From assembly GCA_017615835.1 (NCBI GenBank), contig JAFZZI010000017.1:1-50917 (forward strand): a stretch of 50,917 nt of DNA, given 5' to 3'. Position 1 is the stretch's first letter. Every line of letters begins with the position of its first letter. A program made the translations under genes and the position numbers. This document shows positions 10,348 through 17,623 of this stretch, piece by piece. The notes under the pieces are model-generated. The model saw only the letters and a list, made by a program, of their open reading frames with translations. It ran no database searches and was not told the origin of the DNA. This stretch comes from Bacteroidaceae bacterium (GTDB taxonomy: Bacteria > Bacteroidota > Bacteroidia > Bacteroidales > Bacteroidaceae).

Positions 10348-11439
10348 TCAGAGCTTAGGGCCTCGCTTCTGTTTCTTCTCTTCCTTCTGCTCCTGCTTCT
10401 CACCCTCGGGCTTCTGTTCATTTTTCTGGTGTTCGTTCTTGGGTGCGACCTGTCCCTTCTGCAGTGGCTCGTCCACCTTCTTTGTGGCCTCGTTGGTCTT
10501 GCCCTGATGGTTCACGGCTACTTGTGTCTCGCTCTCATTGGCTGGGGCAACGACCTTGCCCTGCATCGGGTCGTTCTTCGAGGTGAACGGCTGGCCCTTG
10601 TCTGGATAGAACATCAGGTACATTGTGGCAGTCGTGCCGTCCTTCAGCGGATAGTTATCGAGTTTCACCGACTTGCCTTCACGATAGTCCTTCTGCTGCT
10701 CTTCGGTCAGCGGAATGCCCTTCCACTTGGTCAGGTTCTTGATGCTGCCGTCCTCGTTCGTCCAGTTCATCTTGGTTTTCTGGTTCTGTTCCTGCACCTC
10801 TTCCTCCTTGCGGCTACTGCCAGGGACGAAGGACACGTTCTTGCGGTCGGCATTCACTTGAAAGTCCACGGTGAACTTCTGTCCGTTCTCGCCCTCAAAG
10901 AGCTTGTCCTTCACGATGCCACCCTGCTTGAGAAGTTCCATCTCTTCGGGAGTAAACTTCACGTTACCCACACTCTCACGGAGATGCAGCTTGCTCACGG
11001 GATAGTGTACCAGTTCGTTGGTCTGCTTGTCGTAAGACACGAAGCAATTCTGCATGGTGTTGTCTTTCACGTTGAACAGCGGAACAACCTTGCCGAGGTT
11101 GCCAGTCTCTTTCAGTGCCTTTGCATCCTCCTTGGTGAAGGTGTAGCCCATGTACTCCGCATTCTCCAGCTTCTGCTCCTTGCGCACGAAGTGAGGCAGT
11201 ACACTATAAGTGCCATCCTGCAGACGTGTCAGTTGCAGGCGTGCAGCGGCCTTCACCTTCTGGTCGTAGATGAGCATTGTCACATCGAGAAGGCCGGACT
11301 TGCCAAAGTTCAGCATATTGTCTTTCGCCCCCGTTCGCTCCAGCACCTCTTTCGAGATACCAAACTTCTCTTCAATCTGGTCCCAGTTAACCTTGGACTC
11401 ATCGATGGGCTGATAGCCCTGATTCTGGTTTTGTGCCAT
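10348..11439 (-). CDS. DUF3945 family protein (orf3 position of excision operon)
   Basis: 363 aa, soluble. The N-terminal part (INWDQIEEKFGIS-type start, KSGLLDVTMLIYD) and a repeated module containing LTEEQQKDYREGKSV and FTPEEMELLKQGG match what is known of DUF3945 proteins of Bacteroidales ICEs. The C terminus is low complexity, rich in K, E and Q (about residues 310-363). In CTnDOT the gene at this place (orf3) sits between xis2d and exc and is not essential for excision. The 34-bp gap to the HTH gene upstream suggests co-transcription. Function is unknown. Confidence 0.8.
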   Translation of the reverse strand: MAQNQNQGYQPIDESKVNWDQIEEKFGISKEVLERTGAKDNMLNFGKSGLLDVTMLIYDQKVKAAARLQLTRLQDGTYSVLPHFVRKEQKLENAEYMGYTFTKEDAKALKETGNLGKVVPLFNVKDNTMQNCFVSYDKQTNELVHYPVSKLHLRESVGNVKFTPEEMELLKQGGIVKDKLFEGENGQKFTVDFQVNADRKNVSFVPGSSRKEEEVQEQNQKTKMNWTNEDGSIKNLTKWKGIPLTEEQQKDYREGKSVKLDNYPLKDGTTATMYLMFYPDKGQPFTSKNDPMQGKVVAPANESETQVAVNHQGKTNEATKKVDEPLQKGQVAPKNEHQKNEQKPEGEKQEQKEEKKQKRGPKL

Positions 11440-11473
11440 AATAGATAAAAATTTTAATTGTTAATAAATAATG

Positions 11474-11893
11474 TTATCTGTTGGCGAGAATATCGCCGTT
11501 CTTGTTTTTGTTCATATTGGCAAGGAACTCAGCAACTGCTTTCTTGTCGAGTCTGCTTCCGAATTGGGTGATTAGTTTCTCTACGTCAGACTCCTTATAG
11601 TAGGCACTGTTACGCAGGATGATATAAGGCAGATTCCCTGCATTTCGGTATCGCATGAGCGTCTTTCTGCTGATTCGCAAGCTGTTTGCCAGTTCCTGTG
11701 TGCTATACATTCTCTCGCCTCTTAGGTAAAGTACTCCTTCGTGGTTACGCATCCTCAGATCATCCACCAGTACCTGTATCATCTGTTCTTGTTTCTGCAT
11801 CCTTTTGACTACGCTACGCATACACTCAAGGAAAAAATCCTTATCCAACACTTCACTCTGCTGTTTATCTTCTGTTATGTCTGTTCCATTCAT
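11474..11893 (-). CDS. Small HTH DNA-binding protein, Xis2d-like position
   Basis: 139 aa. A MerR/excisionase-type winged helix is visible at about residues 60-115: YSTQELANSLRISRKTLMRYRNAG followed by LPYI and YYKESDVEKLI. It is separated by 2 bp from the previous HTH gene and followed by the DUF3945 gene and topB, the same order as xis2c-xis2d-orf3-exc in CTnDOT, where both small proteins are directionality factors for IntDOT. The name is by position and fold, so other DNA-binding roles are possible. It is a paralogue of the three other HTH genes nearby. Confidence 0.75.
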   Translation of the reverse strand: MNGTDITEDKQQSEVLDKDFFLECMRSVVKRMQKQEQMIQVLVDDLRMRNHEGVLYLRGERMYSTQELANSLRISRKTLMRYRNAGNLPYIILRNSAYYKESDVEKLITQFGSRLDKKAVAEFLANMNKNKNGDILANR

Positions 11894-11895
11894 AG

Positions 11896-12252
11896 TCAGT
11901 CCTCCATGTTTTCAAGGATTCTCTTTTTCTCTTCAATGCATTCCTGACGTATGGATGCAAGTAGTTTTTTGCTCAATGGGCGCATGGTGACATGTGCGAA
12001 CTCTTCAATGTCAGACAGACGGTAGCATAGTTGTTTCGCATAGCGGTGGTAGGCAATCTTTCCTTCTGATCGGTAATATTGCATTGTCCGCTTCTCCACA
12101 CAGAGCAATCGGCAAGCCTGATCATTGTTCAGGATAATGTCCTCGTCGCTGATGTTGACGGGAGCCGTAGCCTCCTTTACATATGTTTCTATTCTCTCTA
12201 TGCGGTTTAGCAATTGCTGCCAGAGACCGCTTTCAATGGTGATGACTTCCAT
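11896..12252 (-). CDS. Small HTH DNA-binding protein, Xis2c-like position
   Basis: 118 aa. HTH near residues 45-90 (DEDIILNNDQACRLLCVEKR, then YYRSEGKIAYHRY and YRLSDIEEF), the typical excisionase-like fold. It is the first gene of the minus-strand excision operon and has its own promoter 32 bp upstream. By analogy with CTnDOT it probably acts as an excision factor and may also influence transfer gene expression. The start ATG at 12252 gives MEVITIESGLWQQLLNRIER, which matches the opening of the plus-strand gene at 12468 (MDIVILEKSAFEQLLAEVRQ), supporting both starts. Confidence 0.75.
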   Translation of the reverse strand: MEVITIESGLWQQLLNRIERIETYVKEATAPVNISDEDIILNNDQACRLLCVEKRTMQYYRSEGKIAYHRYAKQLCYRLSDIEEFAHVTMRPLSKKLLASIRQECIEEKKRILENMED

Positions 12253-12283
12253 TCTTATTTCTTTTCTTGTTTGATTTCGGCAG

Positions 12284-12291
12284 CAAAATTA
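12284..12291 (-). promoter_or_regulatory. -7 box of the excision operon promoter
   Basis: TAATTTTG on the minus strand fits the Bacteroidetes TAnnTTTG element, 32 bp upstream of the first HTH gene. It lies in the 215-bp divergent gap, so the plus-strand HTH pair may share control from here. Confidence 0.55.
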
Positions 12292-12467
12292 CAGCAAGCC
12301 AGAGACAATGTTTCCCACCCTTTTAACACCTTGGAAGATAATATTTTTGAATGGCTCCAATGTCCCCGATTATTAGAGACTTTCTGGGACTTCTTCACTC
12401 TCGATGTGCTCGTTTTGATGCAATCCGACTACCTTTGCAGTTGTTTGAACCAAACCGATTTAAGAAC

Positions 12468-12755
12468 ATGGATATAGTAATATTGGAAAAGAGTGCGTTT
12501 GAGCAATTGTTGGCTGAGGTACGCCAACTGACTCAAAGGGTGGAATCGCTTTCCCGCAAGTGTCAGGACAAGCGTTTCCAGAAATGGCTAACCGGTGAGG
12601 AAGTTTGTGCTATCCTCAAGATCAGTCAACGGTCATTGCAGACTCTACGTAGCAAGCATAAAATATGCTATGCCCAGTTAGGGCGTAAGTTTTACTACCG
12701 TCCCGAAGAAGTGGAGTTGGTTATCCGTCAATCGGGCAAGTATCATAATATATAA
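12468..12755 (+). CDS. Excisionase-like HTH protein, first of divergent pair
   Basis: 95 aa from the ATG at 12468; this start was chosen over an upstream one because MDIVILEKSAFEQLLAEVRQ aligns with the start of the paralogue at 12252. The HTH is WLTGEEVCAILKISQRSLQT, followed by LRSKHKICYAQLGRKFYY and EVELVI. It is a DNA-binding regulator or recombination directionality factor of the ICE, transcribed away from the minus-strand excision operon. The next gene begins 2 bp after its stop, so they form an operon. Confidence 0.75.
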   Translation: MDIVILEKSAFEQLLAEVRQLTQRVESLSRKCQDKRFQKWLTGEEVCAILKISQRSLQTLRSKHKICYAQLGRKFYYRPEEVELVIRQSGKYHNI

Positions 12756-12757
12756 TA

Positions 12758-13084
12758 ATGTATAGGGAAATGGAAGAAAGAATACTCACAATCAAAGATG
12801 ATTTGATAGCAGAGACATTGGAGTTACTGCGAAAGGCTAACCGAAAAGTAGTTAAATTGATGGATGATTATAAGCCCGTCCTTCAAGGTGAACGGCTGAT
12901 GACAGATGGAGAACTGGCAGCGGTTCTTCGTGTCAGTCCCCGTGCATTGCGTGATTACCGTAACGAGGGCATTTTGCCTTATATCCGTATGAAGGGTAAC
13001 ATTCTCTATAAGGAATCAGACATAGAGAATGTTCTAAGAGCTCATGAACACAAGGTGTTGGACCCAATACACCTTCCGCCTTGA
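12758..13084 (+). CDS. Excisionase-like HTH protein with tail derived from aminotransferase DNA
   Basis: 108 aa (or 104 from the second ATG at 12770, MEERILTIKDDL). The HTH is LMTDGELAAVLRVSPRALRD, followed by YRNEGILPYIRMKGNILYKE and SDIENVLRAHE. Homologous positions in the paralogue at 11474 end soon after this helix. Here the last ten or so residues (LDPIHLPP) are encoded by DNA that in another frame reads as a DegT aminotransferase fragment, so the gene's natural 3' end has probably been replaced at a junction near 13050. Likely still functional because the HTH core is intact. Confidence 0.7.
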   Translation: MYREMEERILTIKDDLIAETLELLRKANRKVVKLMDDYKPVLQGERLMTDGELAAVLRVSPRALRDYRNEGILPYIRMKGNILYKESDIENVLRAHEHKVLDPIHLPP

Positions 13085-13342
13085 ATCCGAAAATCAGCGC
13101 GATGCCCTCCAAGTCTCCCTCAAGGCCCAGAGCATCCCTTCGATTGTCTATTATTCCAAGCCTAGACACGCCCAAATTCCTTCTAACTCCCTGCACCTCA
13201 AGTAGAGAGGGTTAAGGGTGGGGCAGAAATCTGTCCAACCTCCACAAAACTCTCCCAAACAGTTATGTTCCACCCTATACTTCCCTATCTAAGCAAAGCC
13301 GATATCCAGAGTGTCATAGATGCAATTATGACCCCATTTTGA
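13056..13342 (+). pseudogene. Remnant of DegT/DnrJ/EryC1-type aminotransferase C terminus
   Basis: Two frames together read like the end of a sugar aminotransferase of the DegT family (PLP enzymes of LPS, capsule and nucleotide-sugar pathways). Part one, 13056-13205, reads WTQYTFRLESENQRDALQ then SLKAQSIPSIVYYSKPRHAQ and hits a stop. Part two, about 13225-13342 in another frame, reads STKLSQTVMFHPILPYLSKA then DIQSVIDAI and stops. The order and spacing match the family C terminus (WAQYT...IPxxVYYPxPLH...HPYLS...VIDAI). Only about the last 90 codons remain, with a frameshift and an internal stop. It marks a recombination junction between ICE-type DNA and foreign or chromosomal sequence. Confidence 0.75.
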
Positions 13343-13415
13343 TGTACAAAAGAAGAAGAATATGCACAAATTCATCCAAAACGTGCATATAAACATCATT
13401 TTTTCTTCAATTTCC

Positions 13416-13446
13416 TTGTTTATTACAAAAGTTTTTCATAACTTTG
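13416..13446 (+). promoter_or_regulatory. Promoter of the 13475-14760 operon
   Basis: TTG (13416-13418) and TAACTTTG (13439-13446) are separated by 20 bp, a near-ideal Bacteroidetes promoter. It leaves a leader of about 25 nt before the ATG at 13475. Confidence 0.7.
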
Positions 13447-13474
13447 CGACGTTTTAATTTCGAAATTTACAAGA

Positions 13475-13756
13475 ATGACTACCAAAAGTATCGGGTACGA
13501 GAGCCCACTGAAGCACATCTACGAGACTAAGTGCGGAAATCTTAGTGACTTGGAAAGGAACCTGGGCAAGAGTACCGTTCGTCAGTTAGAGGCTATGGGT
13601 TTCATCATGAATGCCCCTAGTTTGCATGGCGACACATGGAAAATTTCCGACCGAGCTAGACGACTCGGTGATGTAAGTTTTAGAACTTATTCTCGTAAAG
13701 AGAGGTTTAAAGACTTCTATCGTTACAAACTTCCTCGAATGTTATTTGGAGCATGA
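13475..13756 (+). CDS. Small basic protein of unknown function
   Basis: 93 aa, soluble, basic C-terminal half (YSRKERFKDFYRYKL). No family was recognised. The middle (NLSDLERNLGKSTVRQLEAM followed by GFIMN) could form a helical DNA- or protein-binding unit of winged-helix type, but that is a guess. The stop overlaps the start of the next gene by 4 bp (ATGA), so the two products are almost certainly translated together. A strong promoter lies directly upstream. Because it is small, precedes a membrane-anchored partner and lies in ICE cargo, a regulator or antitoxin role is conceivable but unproven. Confidence 0.6.
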   Translation: MTTKSIGYESPLKHIYETKCGNLSDLERNLGKSTVRQLEAMGFIMNAPSLHGDTWKISDRARRLGDVSFRTYSRKERFKDFYRYKLPRMLFGA

Positions 13757-14760
13757 GTTCTTATTTCTACGCATTATGGATTCCCCAATTCAAGGAAGGG
13801 GAACCCTATGCAAGAAAATCCAGATTAGACAAGGCGGAACTTCGTGACAGGGACGAAGACCCAGAATTATGGGTTAGTGGCGAGATAGAAAATAATACGC
13901 TGCTAATACGGCTTGCATATACCATAGACAAGAATCCTCAAAGGACGTTAGTATTCCAAAAGACAGAATCTTCAAAAGAGGGATTTATCGTTTATAAGTT
14001 AAATCTTAACGACAATGAAAATGACTTCCTTTGCAATCGATTACGTACAACAATGCCAAAGGCAATTTACCACTATCTGAAAGAGTTCTTTCACGAGCAT
14101 CAATTTCATAATTGCGGTGATGATTCCTTGTTGGAGGCATATTTTTCTGAAGACCAAATAAACCTTAATGACGATAACCATCTGAGAAGCATTCTGAGAA
14201 CTTATCTCCAATCGTACATATACAAGTATGAGGGATGTGTTTCGCTCTGTCGTGACAGATTGTATTATGTAACAAAAAATATTAATGACGGTGTCAGAAT
14301 TAGCGATTCTCATGATGTATTGAAAATGATGATTGATAACAATCAGATTGTTCTTGACGGAGAATCTATGTATTGTGACTTTTTGATTAACAGTTTCCCT
14401 TATTTAGTTGATCAAAACCAATTACATCGTATTTATGCCCAAAGAAATGAATTGGCACGCTATGATGACAGAATGCAACGGTTAGAATCAACTCTTACAT
14501 CGCAGAAAAGTCTAAAAATTGGGTGGATTGGTTTCTTAGCGAGTTTGATTGGTGCAGTCGTTGGTGTTGCAGTTTCATTGTTTCTTGGTCAGTGCAGCAG
14601 TTCTGAGCTTGAAAATGGTGTTTCTACAATCAGGAAAGATATTCAGTTAATTGAGGCATATGACTCATTATCTAATCAGAATATATTACTTATCAAGCAG
14701 AATCAGGATAGCATCCTGAAACTGCTGAATAAACCGACTACCAAGAAATTAAGACAATAA
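13753..14760 (+). CDS. Membrane-anchored protein of unknown function, C-terminal transmembrane segment
   Basis: 335 aa. Residues 1 to about 250 look like a soluble mixed alpha/beta domain with no recognised motif. A hydrophobic segment at about residues 254-278 (WIGFLASLIGAVVGVAVSLF) is followed by about 55 residues with coiled-coil character (STIRKDIQLIEAYDSLSNQN). A cytosolic sensor-like part, a membrane anchor and a short tail would fit a membrane effector of a defence or signalling pair, but no family assignment can be made. Translationally coupled to the preceding 93-aa gene. Composition is more AT-rich than the ICE backbone. Confidence 0.65.
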   Translation: MSSYFYALWIPQFKEGEPYARKSRLDKAELRDRDEDPELWVSGEIENNTLLIRLAYTIDKNPQRTLVFQKTESSKEGFIVYKLNLNDNENDFLCNRLRTTMPKAIYHYLKEFFHEHQFHNCGDDSLLEAYFSEDQINLNDDNHLRSILRTYLQSYIYKYEGCVSLCRDRLYYVTKNINDGVRISDSHDVLKMMIDNNQIVLDGESMYCDFLINSFPYLVDQNQLHRIYAQRNELARYDDRMQRLESTLTSQKSLKIGWIGFLASLIGAVVGVAVSLFLGQCSSSELENGVSTIRKDIQLIEAYDSLSNQNILLIKQNQDSILKLLNKPTTKKLRQ

Positions 14761-15131
14761 CTTTATAACAATCGATGAAGCTGAAGTATTCTCAGACAGT
14801 ATTTCGAAGAGGCTTGTTATGTGCTGGTGTTACTTGACTCCATGATACTGATGACACCTGACACGGCACAAGTGAGACGCATAAAGGAGAAAAGGCTCTT
14901 GTCAGCGAGAAGAAAGACTATCTGTTGGCCATCCATAAAGATTTGGAATAGTTACGCGATGTGAACGGACTACGTCAGTTTGGGATAAGAAAGCGGTATA
15001 AGAAATGGTAATCACAAAGATTATTTGTGCCTTTATAGCTGATTTCCTGTTACTTATAAAGTTAAATAAAAGAACTTTTATGATTACCGATAACATCAGC
15101 TGTTATACTGGCATATTAAGTTGAAAATTAC
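14761..15131 (+). other. 371-bp gap with no supportable gene
   Basis: Short reading stretches such as GEKALVSEKKDYLLAIHKDL around 14885-14950 look gene-like, but they are interrupted by stops and have no start. This is most likely the residue of a decayed gene. Confidence 0.4.
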
Positions 15132-15701
15132 ATGAAACAAAGATTGGAAAATAACAGTTTAGATTTCGAGACGCTGCGGGAGTTCTGCAAGCGGGAGGGT
15201 GAGGTTGTCAAATATAGTAAGGGTGACCAGATGGAGCGTGAGGGTGACCCCACCCGTTGGTTCGCATTCGTTGAATACGGGTGTTTCAAGTACTTGACTT
15301 ATGGCATTAGTGATGACAAAGAGCACGTAGTGTGGTTCTCATTTAAGGACGAATTCGTAGGTGATTATCCAGCCTGTCTTAGTGGACTTCCAGCGCAGAT
15401 TACCATCAAGGCTACAATGCCCAGCCGCGTGATCAGGGTCACAAGTGAGCAGTTGAATCAGTTTTTTAACCAAAACATTGAAACAATGGAATTACGTAGT
15501 GTCATTACCGAGCACATGACCAGCCAATTCCATTTGCATTATCAAAACCTATACTGCGCCACGCCACTCGAGCGTTACGAACTTCTGCTACAGCGTTGTC
15601 CCGGCATCGTACAGGATATTGCAATGCAGGATATCGCTTCGTACCTCAATATCACACCAGCTTACCTCGGCAAACTGCGTAAGAAATCACTCTCAATATG
15701 A
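15132..15701 (+). CDS. Crp/Fnr-family transcriptional regulator with degenerate HTH
   Basis: 189 aa. The N-terminal cyclic-nucleotide-binding-like beta roll is visible: EGEVVKYSKGDQMEREGDPT, then FAFVEYGCFKYLTYG and FSFKDEFVGDYPACLSG. A long linker helix and a C-terminal HTH (MQDIASYLNITPAYLGKLRK) follow. The short C terminus after the recognition helix is typical of the many Bacteroidetes Crp-like proteins that do not obviously bind cAMP. The effector ligand is unknown. No gene adjacent on the same strand suggests a target; the flanks hold decayed sequence, so this may be a relic that kept its reading frame. Confidence 0.8.
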   Translation: MKQRLENNSLDFETLREFCKREGEVVKYSKGDQMEREGDPTRWFAFVEYGCFKYLTYGISDDKEHVVWFSFKDEFVGDYPACLSGLPAQITIKATMPSRVIRVTSEQLNQFFNQNIETMELRSVITEHMTSQFHLHYQNLYCATPLERYELLLQRCPGIVQDIAMQDIASYLNITPAYLGKLRKKSLSI

Positions 15702-16146
15702 TGGCTTAGAGTTCAAAAGCGAAGACCATAGTATTGGAAATTAAAAACAGATAATGACAGAATCCTTTTAAGACTTAAACGATATAGACGCTCATCGCCA
15801 TTACCATGGCCGCCTATGTCGGGTTAATTCCGTGGTATCTGTCGTCTGGAATCCGAGACTTTTGAGAAATGAGAGAAGTACTGTAACTTAGCAGTAATAA
15901 GAGCGACATTTCAACCTTTTTTTCTTTATAGGTAATTCATGATGATGATACATATTAAGTTCTTATTATAAAAATAAACTTGACCATGCTCGAATAAGCA
16001 GTGATCTTACAAGGATTTCAGAAGTTATTTAAGAAAAGTATAGGTATAAATTAATGTTTGCTTCCATGTTTCTTAACGAATATTAATCATTTGGTGGACC
16101 TAGTGACTGTTGGATGGATTGGTGATGATTTTTTAATGTTTTTGTA
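15702..16146 (+). other. Non-coding stretch with a short coding remnant
   Basis: No gene is supportable. One fragment, about 15790-15865, reads TLIAITMAAYVGLIPWYLSS then GIRDF and a stop, like the end of a membrane protein, but it has no start. The remainder is AT-rich and featureless up to the promoter at 16147. Confidence 0.4.
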
Positions 16147-16154
16147 TAAATTTG
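16147..16154 (+). promoter_or_regulatory. -7 box facing the left 33-bp repeat
   Basis: TAAATTTG fits TAnnTTTG. It lies 18 bp before the left 33-bp repeat and would transcribe through it into the gene at 16221. Confidence 0.5.
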
Positions 16155-16171
16155 CCCTTGTGATTATTTAG

Positions 16172-16204
16172 GGCGGTTCCTGAAAAGCCTAAGATAGAGT
16201 AAGG
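16172..16204 (+). repeat. 33-bp repeat R1 (left copy)
   Basis: Begins GGCGGTTCCTGAAAAGCCTA. The exact reverse complement of all 33 bases is at 17292-17324. It forms the leader of the plus-strand gene at 16221, ending 16 bp before its ATG. Confidence 0.9.
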
Positions 16205-16220
16205 ATTAAAAACAAAACAT

Positions 16221-16691
16221 ATGCTAACAAATTTATTAGGAGTGAATGTACCTGATTATCCCTATGAGGGGCAGGAAATATGTCATTTATTTACTGGAAA
16301 CTGGGTAATTCATCATGATCAACAAGGTAATAGATATCGATTACTTCACGAGAATGAGAATTCTTATGATTTTATCATAGAAGTATTGGAGCATTATGGT
16401 AAAATTATGCAAGATGATGTTCTAATACAACCAGGCGATATAATACTCATTGATCATCATAATCATTATATTGGTCACTCTATGGTTGCAATTAATGAAC
16501 ACGTTTGGTTCGGTGTCAATAACTCTACAACATTTGGCAAAATTTTTGAGGTTTCAGGGATACCATTTGACACTTTGCCATTAAGAAGAGAAATAGATTT
16601 CTTAGAACTTAATGACGGAGCTATCAATTATGAAACAAAAACAATTAACAAATTTGATGGTTCTCAACTTCAATATGAGATTTGGAGATAA
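16221..16691 (+). CDS. Cassette protein A, possible Cys-His hydrolase fold
   Basis: 156 aa, acidic, no signal peptide. No firm family. The segment IQPGDIILIDHHNHYIGHSM then VAINEHVWFGVNNS resembles the GD(I/V)xF...H core of NlpC/P60 or CHAP-like enzymes, with His near residue 93 and one upstream Cys (about residue 22, GQEICHLF) that could be the nucleophile; this resemblance is weak. It is convergent with the gene at 16812 and each is preceded by one copy of a perfect 33-bp inverted repeat. Its neighbours are a muramidase operon, so a peptidoglycan-related or toxin-type role is worth testing. Unknown function otherwise. Confidence 0.6.
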   Translation: MLTNLLGVNVPDYPYEGQEICHLFTGNWVIHHDQQGNRYRLLHENENSYDFIIEVLEHYGKIMQDDVLIQPGDIILIDHHNHYIGHSMVAINEHVWFGVNNSTTFGKIFEVSGIPFDTLPLRREIDFLELNDGAINYETKTINKFDGSQLQYEIWR

Positions 16692-16731
16692 AAATAGTGT
16701 TGATGATAACACTCAATTTACAGGGGAGGTG

Positions 16732-16751
16732 TTCAAATGGCACACTCCCCT
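16732..16751. terminator. Bidirectional terminator between convergent cassette genes
   Basis: Seven-base arms AGGGGAG (16732-16738) and CTCCCCT (16745-16751) are followed by TTCCTTTT. The position between two convergent stops suits a shared terminator. Confidence 0.6.
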
Positions 16752-16811
16752 TTCCTTTTAATAGAAAAACATGTATTTCACAGTAGGAGAATAATTCTCC
16801 TTAAAATGTTT

Positions 16812-17273
16812 TTACATAAAATTCTCCTCATCCTCATAAACTGCTATCAAATCCTTTGACATCTCATCTGGATGAACAATCTTTCTTAATAAATATTTTG
16901 CAAACATTTGGCAATCAGCAAAGTCATAAGAAGGAAAATCTTTGTGTAATGATTCTGCAGCTTTTCGAACTTCTCCTACTGTCAAGTTATCTTTTGCTTT
17001 AAAAAAAACAATTTCATTCCACTTCGTATGATTGAGTTCTGCATTTAAATGTATTGTATCAGATGCATTATTCCGAGAAATACGTAACCCTTTTTGATTA
17101 TCAGAATTTAATATACACATAACCTCCCAGTGTTCTCCCGTTACGCGACCATTCATGTGCAATCTAATATTACTTATCCTTATATTCAGGTCTTCCTCAC
17201 ACCATTTTTCGGATTCAGACTTTATGATTAGGGAAAAGGGGGAGGACTCATTATTTGTTTGACTATTATTCAT
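16812..17273 (-). CDS. Cassette protein B of unknown function
   Basis: 153 aa from the ATG at 17273 (an in-frame GTG at 17285 would add four residues). No signal peptide. No family recognised; the C-terminal part LHKDFPSYDFADCQMFAKYL has a Cys in a helix context reminiscent of, but not sufficient for, LRAT/PPPDE-type peptidases. The gene starts 18 bp downstream of the right copy of the 33-bp repeat (R2) and converges with cassette gene A. If the segment inverted, A would take its place. Pairing with A as toxin and immunity is one possibility; nothing in the sequence decides this. Confidence 0.55.
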   Translation of the reverse strand: MNNSQTNNESSPFSLIIKSESEKWCEEDLNIRISNIRLHMNGRVTGEHWEVMCILNSDNQKGLRISRNNASDTIHLNAELNHTKWNEIVFFKAKDNLTVGEVRKAAESLHKDFPSYDFADCQMFAKYLLRKIVHPDEMSKDLIAVYEDEENFM

Positions 17274-17291
17274 ATTTCTAATCACTTTTTC

Positions 17292-17324
17292 CCTTACTCT
17301 ATCTTAGGCTTTTCAGGAACCGCC
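17292..17324 (-). repeat. 33-bp repeat R2 (right copy, inverted relative to R1)
   Basis: Exact reverse complement of 16172-16204. On the minus strand it supplies the last codons (RRFLKSLR) and the stop of the truncated reading frame starting at 17382, then the leader of cassette gene B. Confidence 0.9.
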
Positions 17325-17382
17325 TTTTGTTAATTAAATCTCTGTTGAATAATTTATTTACTACTTTTTCATAATCGTTCAT
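17299..17382 (-). pseudogene. 27-codon truncated first exon-like cassette, cut by repeat R2
   Basis: Starting at the ATG at 17382 the frame reads MNDYEKVVNKLFNRDLINK and then enters the repeat, which adds RRFLKSLR and a stop. It follows its own -7 box and the degenerate repeat R3, the same layout as genes A and B. It therefore looks like the 5' end of a third cassette whose body was lost or exchanged at R2. Confidence 0.5.
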
Positions 17383-17391
17383 GTTTAGTTT

Positions 17392-17428
17392 CCTACTCTG
17401 TTTACTATTGGGCTTTTCGGAACCTGCC
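17392..17428 (-). repeat. Degenerate third copy R3 of the 33-bp repeat
   Basis: The minus strand reads GGCAGGTTCCGAAAAGCCC and then a diverged tail with GAGTAGG, versus GGCGGTTCCTGAAAAGCCT and GAGTAAGG in R1/R2. It is again placed just before a start codon (ATG at 17382). Confidence 0.65.
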
Positions 17429-17443
17429 AGATTGATTTTATTG

Positions 17444-17451
17444 CAAAAATA
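17444..17451 (-). promoter_or_regulatory. -7 box driving the right side of the cassette locus
   Basis: TATTTTTG on the minus strand, 16 bp before R3. Together with the terminator at 17519-17556 it separates the cassette locus from the muramidase operon. Confidence 0.5.
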
Positions 17452-17518
17452 CTCTTTGTTGACTATGTGAAGAAATCTGTTTTTCATGCTACAGTTTAGT
17501 CCACCAAGACACATAAAA

Positions 17519-17556
17519 AACTCCTGCATTGTCGTAAGTGACCAATGGCAGGAGTT
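17519..17556. terminator. Terminator of the DUF2589-muramidase operon
   Basis: Arms AACTCCTGCATTG and CAATGGCAGGAGTT pair over 13 positions with one bulged G. The left side carries A6 (17515-17520), i.e. a U-run for minus-strand transcripts. Confidence 0.7.
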
Positions 17557-17623
17557 CTGCTTTATAATCGTATGAACAAAAAGATAGGACGGAATTCGAC
17601 TAATTATTAGGAAGTTCAATTTA

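Noticed and set aside
17299-17619. 106-codon minus-strand frame reading through the terminator and repeats
   Set aside because: Most of it lies in a terminator and promoter region; only the last 27 codons from the ATG at 17382 follow a promoter and leader.
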